64,000 bases of DNA, from contig JANYJV010000010.1 of the NCBI GenBank assembly GCA_025361725.1, forward strand, positions 16,174 to 80,173. The letters run 5' to 3'. Position numbers and translations under genes: made by a program. Within the stretch, counting starts at the first letter, position 1; each line of letters starts with the position of its first letter. The stretch comes from Acidimicrobiia bacterium. GTDB taxonomy: Bacteria; Actinomycetota; Acidimicrobiia; IMCC26256; JAENVU01. The notes under the pieces are model-generated. The model saw only the letters and a list, made by a program, of their open reading frames with translations, was not told where the DNA came from and did not search any database. Shown here in pieces: positions 39,783-49,287 of the stretch.

Positions 39783-39960
39783 CTCATGCGACAGCGTCGC
39801 AGGCCGCTCGGGCCCCGGTTCGGGGGCGCGGACTGCCGGAAGCGCGTGCCGTGCGTCCCTCACCTTCGGTCCAGCTCATGCGACAGCGTCGAAGCGAGCC
39901 CACGGCAGATCTGAGCACCGAGATGGCGAGAGAAGGCGCCGAAGTGACGGTCGCAAGAGC
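39783..39960. repeat. Repeat family B, diverged/deleted tandem pair
   Basis: ctcatgcgacagcgtcg at 39783 and 39875; contains gcaggccgctcgggccccggttcgggggcgcggactg and gaagcgagcccacggca...ccgaagtgacggtcgc shared with 48953-49264. Confidence 0.85.
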
Positions 39961-39970
39961 GGGAAACCCG

Positions 39971-40846
39971 TTATGCGAGGACTCGTTTCCGGAAACCGGA
40001 GAGGCCGACGGCGAGGAACAACGCTGCAAAGCCTGCGACCGCGGGATAGATGGCCCAAAGGCTCATGTGCGGGCCTTTGGTCAACGCGGCGCGGAACCCT
40101 TCGCACATATACACGAGAGGGTTCACCAAGACGAGTTTTTGCAACCACGGGACGGCATGGAGCGACTGCCAGGGGTAGTAGATGCATCCCAGCATCGTGA
40201 GCGGCAGGACCACGATGCCGAAGAGCGCCGGCACCGTTCTCGGTTCGAATCGCGTCCCAAAGGCCAGCCCGAGGGAGCCGCACATGAAGCAGGCGAGCGG
40301 CGTCAGCGTCAGGAGCACTGGCCAGTCGATGTTCAGGTGCACGGGAGTGGCCGGCACGATGGTGGCAATCGGGAACACCAGCGCCGCCGAGACCGCGCCG
40401 TACAACGCGCCCGCCGTCACTTTCTCGAGGGCCACCAGCGCCACGGGCATCGGAGCCAGGACCCGATCTTCGATCTCGCGCGTGTACCCGAACTCCTGAA
40501 CCATCGGCAGCGCCACCGACTGAATCCCCTGGAAGATGATGGCGAGGCCGACGACGCCGGCGACGAGTGCCGTCGAGAACTCTGCGGCGTGGCCTCCCCC
40601 ACCGACACCCTGGCCGATCTTGGGGAAGACGTAGGCAAACACGAACACCAACAGCAACGGTTGGAGCAGCGTGCGCGGGATGAACTCCTTCGCGTTCTTT
40701 CGCAACACCACCAGGTCTCGCAACAACAGGGCGAGGAACGCGACTCGGGCGGCCGCGCGTGGGGACCGTGTCGGCACGAGGTCGGCGCGGCTCGGCGGCG
40801 CTCCGGATGCCGCACCAGTCGGCTCGTGTAACGCGGTGGCGGTCAT
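39971..40846 (-). CDS. ABC-2 type transporter permease
   Basis: VLRKNAKEFIPRTLLQPLLLVFVFAYVFP, hydrophobic segments, ATGA overlap with ATPase gene. Confidence 0.88.
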   Translation of the reverse strand: MTATALHEPTGAASGAPPSRADLVPTRSPRAAARVAFLALLLRDLVVLRKNAKEFIPRTLLQPLLLVFVFAYVFPKIGQGVGGGGHAAEFSTALVAGVVGLAIIFQGIQSVALPMVQEFGYTREIEDRVLAPMPVALVALEKVTAGALYGAVSAALVFPIATIVPATPVHLNIDWPVLLTLTPLACFMCGSLGLAFGTRFEPRTVPALFGIVVLPLTMLGCIYYPWQSLHAVPWLQKLVLVNPLVYMCEGFRAALTKGPHMSLWAIYPAVAGFAALFLAVGLSGFRKRVLA

Positions 40847-41790
40847 TCGCGCAGGTCCTTTCCGGTGAGCTGAATGAACACGGTCTCGAGCGTCGGTGCG
40901 CTGGCCGAGAGATCGGTCACGGTGAACCCGGCGGCTTCGGCGACGTCGATGATCCGCGGCAGGATGCCATCGGTGCGCGGCGACCAGAGCCGAACGACAC
41001 CGTCGGCCACCTCTACCTTGGACGCATCCGGGACCCCGCGGCGCAAGACTGCGGCGAGTTGTTCGAGGTCGCCCACCGCCGTGATCGTGACCATCGCCTC
41101 CACCCCGACCGACTGCTTCAACGCGCTCGGCGTGTCGGCCGCGAGGAGCCGTCCGTGGTCGATGATGGCGAGGCGGTTACAAAGTTGGTCGGCCTCTTCC
41201 ATGTAGTGCGTCGTGAGGAGAATCGTCTGACCGTCTCGATGCAGCTCACCGAGAATCTCCCAGAGCGCTATCCGACTCTGGGGATCGAGCCCCGCGGTGG
41301 GCTCGTCGAGGAAGAGGATGGCGGGCCGGTGCATGATCGCCCGTGCCACCATCAGCCGCTGCGCCATTCCGCCGCTCAGCGCAAGGACCGGTACGCGGGC
41401 GCGATCGGTGAGCCGAAACTGTTCGAGCAGCCGGTGCGCCTCGGCCTTCGCCGTCTTGGCGGTCATGCCGAAAAAACGTCCGTGGAAGTAGAGATTCTCG
41501 TAGACGTCGAGTGAGCGATCCAGTGTGTTGGTCTGGGGCACCACGCCAATGACTTGCTTGGCCCGCGTCGGGTGCGCCATCACGTCGACGCCGCCGACCA
41601 TCGCCGTGCCGCTCGTGGGGATCACGCGAGTCGTGAGCATCCCGGCGGTGGTCGTCTTGCCGGCACCGTTCGGTCCGAGCAGACCGAAGATCTCACCCGA
41701 GCGGACTTCGAGGTCCAGATGGTCGACGGCGAGGATGTCGCCCGGATACACCTTGGTGAGTTGCTCGGTGCGAATCACCACGTCGTCCAT
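40843..41790 (-). CDS. ABC transporter ATP-binding protein (DrrA-like)
   Basis: GLLGPNGAGKTTTAGMLTTRVIPTSGTAMVGGVDV, LSGGMAQRLMVARAIMHRPAILFLDEPTAGLDP. Confidence 0.95.
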   Translation of the reverse strand: MDDVVIRTEQLTKVYPGDILAVDHLDLEVRSGEIFGLLGPNGAGKTTTAGMLTTRVIPTSGTAMVGGVDVMAHPTRAKQVIGVVPQTNTLDRSLDVYENLYFHGRFFGMTAKTAKAEAHRLLEQFRLTDRARVPVLALSGGMAQRLMVARAIMHRPAILFLDEPTAGLDPQSRIALWEILGELHRDGQTILLTTHYMEEADQLCNRLAIIDHGRLLAADTPSALKQSVGVEAMVTITAVGDLEQLAAVLRRGVPDASKVEVADGVVRLWSPRTDGILPRIIDVAEAAGFTVTDLSASAPTLETVFIQLTGKDLRE

Positions 41791-41845
41791 CGCGTCGAAC
41801 CTACTGGCCGATTGCTCGCTCTTTTGCCTGAGTAGGTTCTCCGGG

Positions 41846-42727
41846 GTGAATCAGCCCCAGCACATCACCGTCAACGACATCGATTTCGCATACCTCGAGG
41901 CCGGTCCGGCCGACGGTCCGCTCGCGCTCTGCATGCACGGCTTCCCGGATCACGCTCCGACGTGGGACTTGCTGATGCCGCGGCTTGCGGACGCGGGGTA
42001 TCACGTTGTCGCGCCGTGGTTGCGGGGCTACGCGCCAACGGGCTTGGCTCCCGACGGCAACTACCAAACCGCGTCCGTGGCGCTGGACATCCTCGGACTG
42101 GCCGATGCGCTCGCAGGCGACGGAGATGCCGTCCTCATCGGTCACGACTGGGGTGCGATTTCTTCGTACGCGGCCGTCGGGCACCGGCCGGACCGTTTCG
42201 CGAAGTTCGTTGCGCTTGCGGTGCCACATACGAGCGGTCTGATGTCGACGTTCTTCTCGCCGCAGCAGCTGCAGCGGTCCTTCTACATGTTCCTCTTCCA
42301 GACGCCACTCGCAGAGATCGCCGTGCCGATGGACGACTTCGCCTTCATCGACTACCTGTGGAGCTACTGGTCACCGAACCATCCGCCGAGTGCCGAGTAC
42401 ATGCGCGCGCTGAAGGACACCCTCGGCTCACCCGGCAGCCTCGACGCCGCGATCGCGTACTACCGCTTCATGCTCGGAACCCTGCCGGGAGACCCCGCCC
42501 TGACGGACATCGGCGCGGCCGGCTCGGGACCGATCAACGTGCCGACCCTCTATCTTCACGGCATCGATTGCGGCTGCATGGGCGTCGAGTCCGCCAACGA
42601 GGAACTGCTGCGTCCGAACTTCCCGGCTGGTCTGGACATGCACCTGATACCGGACGCCGGCCACTTCCTGCACCGAGATCAGCCCGAGGTCGTCAACGAT
42701 CTCATCGTGAACTTTCTCGCCCGCTGA
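41846..42727 (+). CDS. Alpha/beta hydrolase (epoxide hydrolase-like)
   Basis: ALCMHGFPDHAPTWDLLMPRLADAGYHVVAPWLRGYAPTG, VLIGHDWGAISSYA, DAGHFLHRDQPEVVNDLI. Confidence 0.92.
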   Translation: MNQPQHITVNDIDFAYLEAGPADGPLALCMHGFPDHAPTWDLLMPRLADAGYHVVAPWLRGYAPTGLAPDGNYQTASVALDILGLADALAGDGDAVLIGHDWGAISSYAAVGHRPDRFAKFVALAVPHTSGLMSTFFSPQQLQRSFYMFLFQTPLAEIAVPMDDFAFIDYLWSYWSPNHPPSAEYMRALKDTLGSPGSLDAAIAYYRFMLGTLPGDPALTDIGAAGSGPINVPTLYLHGIDCGCMGVESANEELLRPNFPAGLDMHLIPDAGHFLHRDQPEVVNDLIVNFLAR

Positions 42728-42731
42728 CGCG

Positions 42732-43511
42732 TCAGGGGGCGGCGACCTTGTGGAGTTCGGGGTAGGCCTTGTTCATGCTGGCGCCGTCGACGAAGAGCGT
42801 GTCGCCGCTGACCCAACGGCCGTCGTCGCTCACGAGGAACAGCACAGCATCCGCAACATCATCGGGTTGACCGGCGCGTCCGAGCGGCGTGGATGCAACG
42901 TACGCATCGCGGATCGCAGGAACCACTTGGGTGAAGGCCGTGAGCGGCGTGTCGATAAACCCGGGCCCGATGCCGGCTACACGGACTCCAAACGGCCCGA
43001 GTTCCATCGCTGCGCACCGAGTGAGCATCTCGACACCGGCCTTGGCGCAGCAGTACGCGCTCATTCCCTCGGCCGGTACTCGCGCGTTGATGGACGCGAT
43101 GTTCACGATCGCACCGCGTCCCGCTTCACGCATCACTCGCGCCTCGTGCTTCACCGACAGCATCACGCCCACCAGATCGGTCTCGATCACCGCACGCCAT
43201 TCGTCGACGGGATGGTCGGCGATCATGCCGAAGCCGCCGAACCCGGCCGCGTTGACCGCGGTGTCGAGGGTGCCGAACTCGCTGACTGCGCGCGCCACCA
43301 TCCGTTCGACGTCCGCCTCTGAGGTCACGTCGATCACTTCCGTCACCACTGCGTTGCCCAGTTCGGTCTGCGCCGCGATCAGCATCTCGGGATTGCGATC
43401 GGCGAGGACTGCTCGCGCGCCCTCGGCCACGAACCGGCGCGCGCATTCGAGCCCGATCCCCGATGCGCCCCCGGTGATCACTGCGACGCGACCTTCGAGT
43501 CGTCCAGACAT
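42732..43511 (-). CDS. SDR family oxidoreductase
   Basis: RVAVITGGASGIGLECARRFV, VNAAGFGGFGMI, SAYCCAKAGVEMLTRC (YxxxK). Confidence 0.95.
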   Translation of the reverse strand: MSGRLEGRVAVITGGASGIGLECARRFVAEGARAVLADRNPEMLIAAQTELGNAVVTEVIDVTSEADVERMVARAVSEFGTLDTAVNAAGFGGFGMIADHPVDEWRAVIETDLVGVMLSVKHEARVMREAGRGAIVNIASINARVPAEGMSAYCCAKAGVEMLTRCAAMELGPFGVRVAGIGPGFIDTPLTAFTQVVPAIRDAYVASTPLGRAGQPDDVADAVLFLVSDDGRWVSGDTLFVDGASMNKAYPELHKVAAP

Positions 43512-43593
43512 GGAGTGCTCTCCTTATTTGCTCTTGACCTGCAAACCGCGGCGGAGCGTATCGGCACCCTGCGATACCCGGTACCGTGACCTT

Positions 43594-44529
43594 GTGCACG
43601 CGCATCACCACGGGGACGCCGACGCGACCTCAGGGGCGCGCCGGCGGGCGCTGACCTTCGCCCTCGGCGCCAACGCAGCACTCTTCGTCGGCCAACTGAT
43701 CGCAGCCCTCGCGTTCGGATCGCTCGCGCTCCTGGCCGACGCCGCCCATCTCGCCACCGATGTCGTCGCACTGGCGTTGGCGTTGGTCGCCTTGCGCCTG
43801 GCCGGTCGGCCGGCGAGCGCGCGGTCGTCCTACGGCTGGGAGCGCGCCGAGGTCCTCGCGGCGCTCGGAAACGCGGTGCTGCTCATCGCTGCCTCGGGGT
43901 GGATCGTCTGGGAAGCCGTCCATCGGTTCTCGGAGCCGGAACGGATCAACGGGACGGCCGTTGCGATTGTGGGTGCGCTCGGACTGGTGGTGAATGCCGG
44001 CAGCGCCTTCGCGGTGGCCAGAGTGCGCGGGGGAAATCTCAACCTGCGCGGCGCGTTCTTGCACCTCGCCGCGGACGCGCTCGGTTCGCTCGGCGTGATC
44101 ATCGCCGGTGTGACCCTCGCGTTCACCGACGCCGATTGGATCGATCCGGTCGTCTCGTTGGCAATCACCGCGCTGGTGGTCGGCTCCACGTGGTCCCTGG
44201 TGCGAGACGCTACGAGCGTGTTGCTCGAGCGCACCCCACGTGGTGTCGACATCAGCGAGATCGAGGCCGCGCTCAGCGCCGAGTCAGATGTCGAGGCCGT
44301 GCATCACATTCACGTCTGGTCGCTCGGGTCCGAGAACGCTGCGCTCTCGGCGCACGTCGTGCTTCGTGGTGAACCGTCGCTGCACGACGCGCAGTTGGTG
44401 GGCAATCGGCTGCGCACCCAAATCCAGAATCGGTTCGGCATCACCCACGCAACGATCGAACTCGAGTGCCACGACTGCGCCGACACCGTGCACGAAACCG
44501 CACCGGCCCACGGGCCACACTCTCACTGA
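43594..44529 (+). CDS. Cation diffusion facilitator (CDF) efflux protein
   Basis: GSLALLADAAHLATDVVALALALVA (DxxH...), SYGWERAEVLAALGNAVLL, LHLAADALGSLGVIIAG; His-rich N- and C-termini. Confidence 0.93.
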   Translation: MHAHHHGDADATSGARRRALTFALGANAALFVGQLIAALAFGSLALLADAAHLATDVVALALALVALRLAGRPASARSSYGWERAEVLAALGNAVLLIAASGWIVWEAVHRFSEPERINGTAVAIVGALGLVVNAGSAFAVARVRGGNLNLRGAFLHLAADALGSLGVIIAGVTLAFTDADWIDPVVSLAITALVVGSTWSLVRDATSVLLERTPRGVDISEIEAALSAESDVEAVHHIHVWSLGSENAALSAHVVLRGEPSLHDAQLVGNRLRTQIQNRFGITHATIELECHDCADTVHETAPAHGPHSH

Positions 44530-45209
44530 TGACCACGACCACCGGATCCCTCGACGCAACCGACATCGTCGGCCTGGAGACCAGCCCCCGTGCCGGACGT
44601 GGGCTTTGGGTGTTGCTCGTGGTCGTTGCGCTGGTGTTCGCCGGCGGCATCGGTTGGCGGATCGGCCGAGCCCAGGGCGAGCCGACGGTGCCGGGTCGCA
44701 GCTCCGTCGACGTCGGCTTCTTCCAGGACATGAGCACCCATCACAACCAGGCCGTCGGCATGGCGATGACCTACCTCGCGAACGGAACTGTTCCGCTGTT
44801 GCGCCAGATCGCCGGCGAGATCGTCACGTACCAGTCGTCCGAGATCGGTGTGATGGGCGAGTACCTCACGCGCTGGCACCAAGCCGGGACGGAAGGCTCG
44901 ACGGCGATGGGTTGGATGGGGATGCGCACGCCCCGAGACCAGATGACGGGCATGGCCACGAAGCAGGAACTCGTCGCGCTCGGCGCGGCGCGCGGCGCGG
45001 ACCTCGATCAGTTGTTCACCCGGCTCATGATCGATCACCACGTCGGGGGCGTTCAGATGGCGGAGTACGCAACGAAGCACGCGACCACGCCCGAGGTCAA
45101 GCGGTGGGCGATCTCCATGGCGGACGGTCAGCGCGGCGAGATTGCCGAGCTGAACCAATGGCGAGTCCGCAACGGATTCCCGGCCGTTCGGGTCGACCTC
45201 AGCGCTTGA
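44529..45209 (+). CDS. DUF305 domain protein with N-terminal TM anchor
   Basis: DVGFFQDMSTHHNQAVGMAMTYLANG and LFTRLMIDHHVGGVQMAEYATKHA are typical of DUF305; ATG overlaps CDF stop. Confidence 0.9.
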   Translation: MTTTTGSLDATDIVGLETSPRAGRGLWVLLVVVALVFAGGIGWRIGRAQGEPTVPGRSSVDVGFFQDMSTHHNQAVGMAMTYLANGTVPLLRQIAGEIVTYQSSEIGVMGEYLTRWHQAGTEGSTAMGWMGMRTPRDQMTGMATKQELVALGAARGADLDQLFTRLMIDHHVGGVQMAEYATKHATTPEVKRWAISMADGQRGEIAELNQWRVRNGFPAVRVDLSA

Positions 45210-45719
45210 TCAGGACTCGGAGGTGTCGTAGGGGCGTTGGCGCGGCTTCGCCGCCTCCCGCTTGGGGACCATCACCTTGCGTTTGAAGTAGCAGACCTCT
45301 TCCCCGCGCTGGTTGTAGCCGAAGGTCTCCACACTGACGATGCCGCGGTCGGGCTTGCTCGAACTCTCCTTCTTCTCGAGCACGCGCGTCTCCGCGTAGA
45401 TCGTGTCGCCGTGGAAGGTCGGCTTCTTGTGTTGCAACGTCTCGATCTCGAGGTTCGCGATCGCGAGCCCGGAGACGTCCGGCACGCTCATCCCGAGCAC
45501 GAGGGAGTACACGAGGTTCCCGACCACCACGTTCTTGCCGAACTGAGTCTGGGTCTCCGCGTACCAGGCATCGGTGTGCAGCGGATGGTGATTCATGGTG
45601 ATCATGCAGAACAGATGGTCGTCGTATTCGGTGATCGTCTTGCCCGGCCAATGCCGGTAGACATCGTCCGGTTCGAAGTCCTCGTAGTACCGCCCGAAAG
45701 GTCGCTCATACACCGTCAT
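45210..45719 (-). CDS. MaoC-family dehydratase
   Basis: RYYEDFEPDDVYRHWPGKTITEYDDHLFCMITMNHHPLHTDAWYAE, hotdog fold signature. Confidence 0.92.
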   Translation of the reverse strand: MTVYERPFGRYYEDFEPDDVYRHWPGKTITEYDDHLFCMITMNHHPLHTDAWYAETQTQFGKNVVVGNLVYSLVLGMSVPDVSGLAIANLEIETLQHKKPTFHGDTIYAETRVLEKKESSSKPDRGIVSVETFGYNQRGEEVCYFKRKVMVPKREAAKPRQRPYDTSES

Positions 45720-45831
45720 GGGCGTCGAGCGTACCGAGATCGGAGCGCAGCGCACCCAACCGAAGCGCGCTCGAACGGGGCCGAACCCTCGAATCGGAAT
45801 AGAGCGCGGGGGCTCGGGGTTCTGGCCGCGC

Positions 45832-46848
45832 ATGAGTGATCTCGTGCTTCAGACCGTGCCGCTCGGCGACCAATGGCCGACGATCGACCCATTCCTGTTC
45901 TGCGCCCACCACAACGACAACTTTCCGGCGGGCAACGCGCAGATGGGACCGGCGGCGCCGCTCGACGGCCGCAACATCGGCATGGACTTCGACAGCATCG
46001 ACGGCTGGAACATGTACCACGGCTCGGTCGTCCCCGGATTTCCCCAACATCCTCACCGCGGTTTCGAGACCGTCACCATCGTCCGCAAAGGCCTCATCGA
46101 CCACTCGGATTCGATGGGCGCCGCCGCGCGCTTCGGGCGCGGCGACGTGCAGTGGCTCACGGCCGGTCGCGGCGTGGTGCATTCCGAGATGTTCCCCCTG
46201 CTTGACGACTCCGCCCCCAATCCGACCGAGTTGTTCCAGATCTGGCTGAACCTTCCCAGCGCCGACAAGCTCACGGACCCGTACTTCACGATGATCTGGG
46301 ATCGGGACGTCCCGCGTGTCACGAGCGTCGACGACGCGGGACGCACAACCGAAATCGCGGTCGTCGCCGGCGCCCTCGGTGACGCCGACGTACCGACACC
46401 GCCACCGAACTCATGGGCCGCACGGCCAGAGTCGGACGTCGCGATCTGGTTGATCCGGATGGAGCCCGGCGCGCGCTACCTGCTCCCTGCGGCCGAGGGC
46501 GCGGACACGGTCCGCACGCTCTACTGCTTCGAAGGCAACGGACTGACGATCGGCGGGACCACCGTGGGTCCCAACACCGGCGCGGTGCTGGACCCGCACC
46601 AGGACGCACCGCTCACCGCGGGCGAGGAACCGGTCGAGTGTCTCGTCCTCCAGGGCCGACCCATCGGTGAACCGGTCGAACGCTACGGACCGTTCGTGAT
46701 GAACACCCGTGAGGAACTCGAGCAGGCCTTCAGCGACTACCGAGCGACCCAGTTCGGTGGCTGGCCGTGGCCGACCGACGATCCCGTCCACGAACGAGAC
46801 ACTGAACGGTTCGCCCGTCACGTCGACGGACGGGTCGAGTCGGCGTAG
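45832..46848 (+). CDS. Pirin-family protein
   Basis: PGFPQHPHRGFETVTIVRKGLIDHSDSMG, DVQWLTAGRGVVHSEMFP, LFQIWLNLPSADK. Confidence 0.95.
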   Translation: MSDLVLQTVPLGDQWPTIDPFLFCAHHNDNFPAGNAQMGPAAPLDGRNIGMDFDSIDGWNMYHGSVVPGFPQHPHRGFETVTIVRKGLIDHSDSMGAAARFGRGDVQWLTAGRGVVHSEMFPLLDDSAPNPTELFQIWLNLPSADKLTDPYFTMIWDRDVPRVTSVDDAGRTTEIAVVAGALGDADVPTPPPNSWAARPESDVAIWLIRMEPGARYLLPAAEGADTVRTLYCFEGNGLTIGGTTVGPNTGAVLDPHQDAPLTAGEEPVECLVLQGRPIGEPVERYGPFVMNTREELEQAFSDYRATQFGGWPWPTDDPVHERDTERFARHVDGRVESA

Positions 46849-46864
46849 TCAGGACCTGACGCGT

Positions 46865-46897
46865 CGATCCGCCCGCCGGAAGCCGACGGGCGGATCG
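46865..46897. terminator. Bidirectional hairpin between convergent genes
   Basis: CGATCCGCCCG-ccggaagccga-CGGGCGGATCG, perfect 11-bp stem between stops at 46848 (+) and 46918 (-). Confidence 0.6.
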
Positions 46898-46917
46898 AGC
46901 GCGGATATTCGTTCGGT

Positions 46918-47517
46918 TCAGGAGCCCATGGAGTTCGGGCTGATTCCGCAGTCCGAGAAGATCTTGAACGTCTCCGAGTTGCTACTCAGCGCGTCCGACA
47001 CAGCCTTGGACGTCTTGGAACTCGTGCCGACCAGCGAACTCGCGATCGCCTTCTTCACCTCGGCCTTCGAGAGGACCTTCTCGAAGAAGCAGCGAACCTT
47101 CGCCTTCGGCAGCTTGCCGAACGACGACGAGGTGCCTGCCTGCTTCATCACGAGATCGACGAAGTTGAAGCACTTCCCGTTCGTGATCACGCCGGCAACC
47201 TTCTCGGCCTGGACCGGCGAGAGCTTGGCCCCTGCGGCCTTGAACGGACCGTCCTTCGCGGCGAAGTCCTGCGGCGTGATTCCCTTCGCCTTCAGCGTGT
47301 CCACCCCGACCGCGTCGACCATGGCGGTGATCGCGCACTTGGCCTGGGTACGGGTGAAACCGTCCTTGGTCGCGGACGACCCGTTGTCGTAACTCTTCAT
47401 CGCCGCGTCGACGTAGGGCTGACCGGCGCTTCCGGATGAACCACTCGTCGACGATCCGCTACTCCCGCACGCGGCGAGCAATCCGACCAGTCCGATGACC
47501 ACGCTTCGACGCAACAT
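46918..47517 (-). CDS. Small secreted lipoprotein of unknown function
   Basis: MLRRSVVIGLVGLLAACGSSGSSTSG lipobox LAAC, Ser/Gly linker, tandem similar C-x-DxV blocks. Confidence 0.75.
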   Translation of the reverse strand: MLRRSVVIGLVGLLAACGSSGSSTSGSSGSAGQPYVDAAMKSYDNGSSATKDGFTRTQAKCAITAMVDAVGVDTLKAKGITPQDFAAKDGPFKAAGAKLSPVQAEKVAGVITNGKCFNFVDLVMKQAGTSSSFGKLPKAKVRCFFEKVLSKAEVKKAIASSLVGTSSKTSKAVSDALSSNSETFKIFSDCGISPNSMGS

Positions 47518-47807
47518 TTCTCGACCTTCCAGCAGTTGAACATTGTCGTGTCCAAAAGGACTCGGCTCGTCCTGTCCACGGCTTGAGGATATGACGAATG
47601 CGGACCGGCGTCGGTCGATTCGGCGACCGCCGAATATGCATCGGTTTCGCACGTTTTGCCTCGCACACCCATGCGCTTGCACCACCTTCGTCACGTCGCG
47701 TTCTGGGGCGGGTCGAGAGTTGCGTCGGCAAGTCGCCGGTCACCGACGGTCGGGATCATCGGAGTTAGGGTCGGTCCGTTGTCGATCCGCTCCGGGAAGC
47801 CAGTGCG

Positions 47808-48947
47808 ATGAACCGCGCGTCTGCGGCGCAAGCGACTCGATCTTTTGAACGGTTTCGTGCACCATGGCCGATGGTGCTGCCAGCGTGGGGCGTGGCACGC
47901 GTCCTTGTCGCCACAGCCCTCGTGACCGGTCACCTTCTCCTCGGCCATGTCGACGATCCCCTCGCCCGGGTGACGACCCGCCAGGGTCTGCTGGCGTGGG
48001 ACGGCGCGTTCTACGCCGACCTCGCGCAGCACGGATACGCCGCCCTCCCACAGCCGGCGCTGCGTTTCTTCCCGCTCACCCCCCTGCTGGGACGCGCCGT
48101 CGGATGGGTCGGCGTCGGCCCACGCGTCGGCGTGGTGGTCGTCGCCAACCTTGCCGCACTGGTGGCCGGCTTCCTCCTCGTCCGGCTGGTTCGGCACGAA
48201 GGATTCTCCGACGACGTTGCCCGACGCGCGTCTTGGCTGCTGGCGCTGGCACCGGCGGCATTCGTCCTTGTACTCGGCTACGGCGAAGGCGTTTTCCTCG
48301 CGCTCGCGATCGGCATCGTGCTCGCGGCACGGAACCGCCACTGGGTCGTCGCGGCGGTGCTCGGCGTCCTCGCCGGGCTCAGTCGCCCGAGTGGATTCAT
48401 CGTGGCCGTTCCGATCGCGGTCGAAGCGCTTCGGGCCCTGCGCGGAATCGCGCCGCGGGAACTCGCGATTCGGCTTCTCGCAGTCCTGGCGCCCTTCGCG
48501 GGGACGGGCATGTTTCTCTGGTGGGTCGGCGATCGGTTTGGCGATGCGCTCCTCCCGTTCCGCGTGCAGACGCAGTCCAATCTCAAGGGCTCGTTCACGA
48601 ACCCGGTCACGTCCATCTCTCACGCCGTCAGCGGCCTCGTCCACGGGCGAACGGTCGGTACCGGACTCCATGTGGTGTGGATGATCGCGGCGGCTGCGCT
48701 GGTCGTCGTCTGCTTCCGCCGGCTGCCTGCGAGCTACGGCTGGTTTTCGCTCGCGATCGTCGTGAGCGCGATGACGTCCGCGAACCTCGACTCATTCGAG
48801 CGCTATGCCCTCAGCGCCTTCCCGCTGACGATCGCGGTGGCGCTCATCGCGCACACCCGTTGGACCGGACGCCTCGTCATCGCCGGGAGCGCCGTCGCCA
48901 TGACCGGCTACGCCACCCTCGCATTCCTGCACGCTTACGTGCCTTAA
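47808..48947 (+). CDS. Integral membrane mannosyltransferase-like protein (PIG-V/GT-C-like)
   Basis: LLAWDGAFYADLAQHGYAALPQPALRFFPLTPLLGRAVG followed by multiple TM segments; WD..Y motif of GT-C enzymes. Confidence 0.75.
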   Translation: MNRASAAQATRSFERFRAPWPMVLPAWGVARVLVATALVTGHLLLGHVDDPLARVTTRQGLLAWDGAFYADLAQHGYAALPQPALRFFPLTPLLGRAVGWVGVGPRVGVVVVANLAALVAGFLLVRLVRHEGFSDDVARRASWLLALAPAAFVLVLGYGEGVFLALAIGIVLAARNRHWVVAAVLGVLAGLSRPSGFIVAVPIAVEALRALRGIAPRELAIRLLAVLAPFAGTGMFLWWVGDRFGDALLPFRVQTQSNLKGSFTNPVTSISHAVSGLVHGRTVGTGLHVVWMIAAAALVVVCFRRLPASYGWFSLAIVVSAMTSANLDSFERYALSAFPLTIAVALIAHTRWTGRLVIAGSAVAMTGYATLAFLHAYVP

Positions 48948-48952
48948 TTCCG

Positions 48953-49274
48953 CTCATGCGACAGCGCCGAAGCGAGCCCACGGCAACCCCAAGCACCGAG
49001 ACGGCGAACGAAGGCGCCCAAGTGACCGTCGCAGGCCGCTCGGGCCCCGGCTCGGGGGCGCGGACTGGCGTCAGCGCGTGCCTCGCATCCCTCACCTTCG
49101 GAACTCCGCTCATGCGACAGCGCCGAAGCGAGCCCACGGCAACCCCAAGCACCGAGACGGCGAACGAAGGCGCCGAAGTGACCGTCGCAGGCCGCTCGGG
49201 CCCCGGCTCGAGGGCGCGGACTGGCGTCAGCGCGTGCCTCGCATCCCTCACCTTCGGAACTCCGCTCATACGAC
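48953..49274. repeat. Repeat family B: two tandem 156-bp units plus partial third
   Basis: ctcatgcgacagcgccgaagcgagcccacggcaaccccaagcaccgagacggcgaacgaaggcgcc... begins at 48953 and 49109 (period 156), partial ctcatacgac at 49265. Confidence 0.97.
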
Positions 49275-49287
49275 GCCGGAGCGCAGG

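Noticed and set aside
48953-49274. CRISPR-like array
   Set aside because: Whole 156-bp units are repeated without unique spacers; tandem duplication, not CRISPR. Same for 50471-50665.
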